The notes beneath the pieces are model-generated. The model was not told where the DNA came from. It saw only the letters and a program-made list of their open reading frames with translations, and did not search any database. Below are positions 61,386 through 64,000 of a stretch of 64,000 nt of DNA, in pieces. The stretch is from Aphidius gifuensis (Eukaryota > Arthropoda > Insecta > Hymenoptera > Braconidae). The first letter of the stretch is position 1, and every line of letters begins with the position of its first letter. The position numbers and the translations under genes were made by a program. The stretch covers positions 6,324,001 to 6,388,000 of the forward strand of contig NC_057792.1 in assembly GCF_014905175.1 (NCBI RefSeq). The letters are read 5' to 3'.

Positions 61386-63960
61386 TTATGCACGTCCATT
61401 TGGTGATCGGCTTCTTGATGGTGATGCTGATGGTGATGGTTCAGGACTACAACCATTGCTACTACCACGACGACTTCCTGATCCAGTTTTTAATCTTACC
61501 ATTGTATCCAAATGACGAAATCTTAAAAAACAAAAATTTCTTTTTTTCATAAATTAGTAATTTTTCTAATCTACATCTTTCTATATAAAATTCTTTTTTT
61601 TTCTTTCTTATAATTCATTAATTAATTCTTATTTTTTCGTTAAAAAAAAAAGTTAATTATTTATTTATTTTAATACCTTAGTGATAATTCACTTGTATCA
61701 GTTGATTCTTTAGACATCAAATAAGCCAAAGGCCATGAAATCCATGATCGTCTTTTTTAAATTTAATAATAATACAAAATATAAAAAATATATTTTTTTT
61801 ATTTCAACATTACTTATAAATTAGCTGTTATTTTAATAACTCACGTTGATTGTATATTTTGTCCAATACCACCAATTGTTGGTTGAGTTTCCAATTTAGC
61901 TGGTTGATTTGGTGTTTTTGTAAAACCAGGTTGAATTGCTGGATCAGATACCATACGTACGAAAAATGAACGTCTTTGTTCTAATGTTGCTTTTCTCTTT
62001 TTTTCACGTATATCAGCAAGCTCATCCATCACATCCTTCGATTCCAATATTTCCGATAAGAAATCAGTTATAATATTCCAAGCAATTTCTATATAGAAAA
62101 AAATTTAATTAAAATTTCTTTTTTTTTTTACATCATTTTTATTATTTATTAATAATAATAACTCACCAACATCCTCAGCAGTTGCATTTGGTGCAGCAAG
62201 TGCAAATCTAATGGTATATTTATGATTAACTTTTGCTGGTATCATATGGATCCTTCCAGAATCATTAATTGCACTTAATAATTTTTGATTTAATTTATCA
62301 CTTCCTTTTGCTCTGAAGCACACTAATCCCAACTGGATGAAAAATTTATATTATTTTTTTTAATAATAGATGGTTAAACGTCCAATAAAATAAACAGTCT
62401 GGGCAAAGTGAAAAATAATGGACTTTTTAATTGAAAAAAATTGAAAATAAAAATAAATAAAAAATGTTTTTTTTTTTTCTTTTTTTAAATGAAAATCTTA
62501 GAAATTCATTTATTATTTTATCATGTATTTTTATATATGCTTTTTACAGTTTTTAAATTGAAAAAATAAATTAATTTATTCGTAAAAAAGTTTCCACTTT
62601 ACCCTGCATGTTTAAAGGTTTTTTTTTTTGTTAAATTAATTAATATTTACCAAGACATCATTGCATACTTCAAATCTATCATCTTTTTTAACAAGCAATT
62701 CAAATTTTTTAGCCAACTGACAATGATTTCTTATGTATTTTTGAAGACCAGATATACCATAACTTCTTATAACAAACCACAATTTAAGTGATCTAAATCT
62801 TCTGCTCAATGGAATACTCCAATGTCTATATTAATTATTTAAATGAAAAAAAAAATACATATATATGTTTTAATTACAAATTAGTATAGTATATTTAAAT
62901 ATTTATCTAATTTTAATAATTATTAAAAAAATAAAAAATATAAATTCAATAGAAATTAGTTTACTATTCGAAAAAAAAGAAATACAATCGAAAAAAAAAT
63001 ATAAAAATATATTGAATTTGTTCTAAATGTTAATACAAATACAAATTAAAATAATTTTATATATTATTTTTAAAATAGAAATTATTTACCTGTAATCAAT
63101 TGCAGTATCAGCATGTGTATGTTGAAGATACAATGGATCAACAACAAGTGCACTTGTTAATTTAAAACGATCTTTAACCCATAAACATGAACAATCAAAA
63201 TTTGTTAATAAAAATTTATTTGTATTTGTATTTAATGAATCAGCATATTCAATACCAGCCATTAAATATTTTAATTCAGGACAAATAAATGAATTACCAG
63301 CATATGCTGCATCAACATGTAGCCAAATCTATAATCAAAAAAAAAAAATAAAATAACCAAATGAATTTATAAAAAGAAGAATCAAAAACAAGAACAAAAA
63401 CTTACACCAGGATATTTACGACAAACTGGACCAATTTCTTTGAGATTATCAAATGAACAACATGCTGTTGTACCAAGTGTTGTTGATACAAAAAATGGTA
63501 TAATACCATCAGCAACATCAGCTTCAATAGCTTGTCTCAATGTATCACCACGTAATACACTTTTATCATCTGGTTCTAATATACGTAATTTAACAAAACA
63601 AATCATAGCATCTTTTTCAACACAACTATGTGATTCACGACTACAATATGCCATTAATTTTCCTAATAATGATGTTTCATCAAGATGTGAATATAATGGT
63701 GATTCTTTAAGACGTGCTATTGCTTGTGCACGTGCTGCAAGCATACATACTAATATACTTTCAGATGCTGAACCTTGTATAACACCTCCACCTTTACTAC
63801 CTTGACTAAAGTAAAGAAAATCATTTGGTAGACCCATTGCTTTACCTTTAAAAAAACAAAAATTAATTAAATATTAATTTTAGCTTTAAAATTAATTTAT
63901 TTATTTACCAAACCAATCACAAACAATTGTTTCTAATTCTGTGCAAGCTGGACTTGCTGC
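61386..63960 (-). CDS. Tdc: Tyrosine decarboxylase, intron-rich paralogue (5' end outside window)
   Basis: Eight exons are visible: 63960-63909, 63845-63406, 63328-63090, 62825-62651, 62332-62167, 62088-61845, 61751-61677 and 61521-61386. They encode the last 508 residues, from AASPACTELE onward; about 90 N-terminal residues lie beyond the right edge. It has the PLP-decarboxylase core: GGGVIQGSASE, SHSCVEKDAM (His), LHVDAAYAG (Asp) and TNTNKFLLTNFD, with the Schiff-base Lys kept although the usual NPNKW is NTNKF. The long C-terminal tail has QRRSFFVRMVSDP and SWISWPLAYLM, blocks known from insect Tdc2-type proteins, and ends in a Ser/Pro/Arg-rich segment. The function is tyramine synthesis. 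It is upstream of and codirectional with the one-intron copy. Confidence 0.9.
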
Positions 63961-64000
63961 CTGTAAATGATAAAAATTAAAAATTATATTTATAACAACA

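Overview
The window looks like nuclear DNA from a very AT-rich insect genome, by eye roughly four-fifths A+T. GT-AG introns, animal gene families and insect tyrosine decarboxylases (tyramine/octopamine synthesis) all point that way. A GC-poor hymenopteran such as an aphidiine or other braconid wasp would fit, but that is only an inference. Seven protein-coding loci of known family are supported, plus two small antisense linker-histone-like genes. All multi-exon models were built by hand; every intron is GT-AG and every phase closes.

Layout. Positions 1-38300 hold a probable non-coding first exon (about 200-530) and then a repeat-rich, mostly non-coding stretch that I read as the 5' leader intron of TPST. 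Inside it are a 0.4-kb foldback (2977-3378), copies of two dispersed repeat families (A and B), two TTAA-bounded inverted-repeat elements, a 1.9-kb near-palindrome (29869-31762), a tRNA-like element, and the two histone genes (27566-27781 and 35669-35890, minus strand). TPST coding exons run 38382-44750 (+).

The last 20 kb are gene-dense: TMEM11/PMI (+, 46220-47456), a satellite of about 122-bp units (48606-49763), a DHRS7B-like dehydrogenase (-, 50112-51585), a 14-finger C2H2 protein (+, 52733-55435), cyclophilin H (+, 56357-56911), and two tandem tyrosine decarboxylases on the minus strand. The first of these is complete with one coding intron (57906-59646). The second is intron-rich and runs off the right edge (61386-63960).

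How the genes work together. TPST is a Golgi protein-modifying enzyme, TMEM11 shapes mitochondrial cristae, DHRS7B is a membrane-anchored oxidoreductase, cyclophilin H belongs to the U4/U6 snRNP, and the Tdc pair makes tyramine. They form no pathway. TPST and TMEM11 are codirectional. TMEM11 and DHRS7B are tail to tail across the satellite, DHRS7B and the zinc-finger gene are head to head, and cyclophilin H and Tdc are tail to tail.

The most unusual signal is the pair of tiny histone genes. Each encodes essentially only an H15 (linker-histone globular) domain of 71-73 residues with no basic tail. Each has a perfect metazoan histone-mRNA stem-loop just after the stop and a shared TATA-type promoter block, and both lie antisense inside the TPST leader intron.
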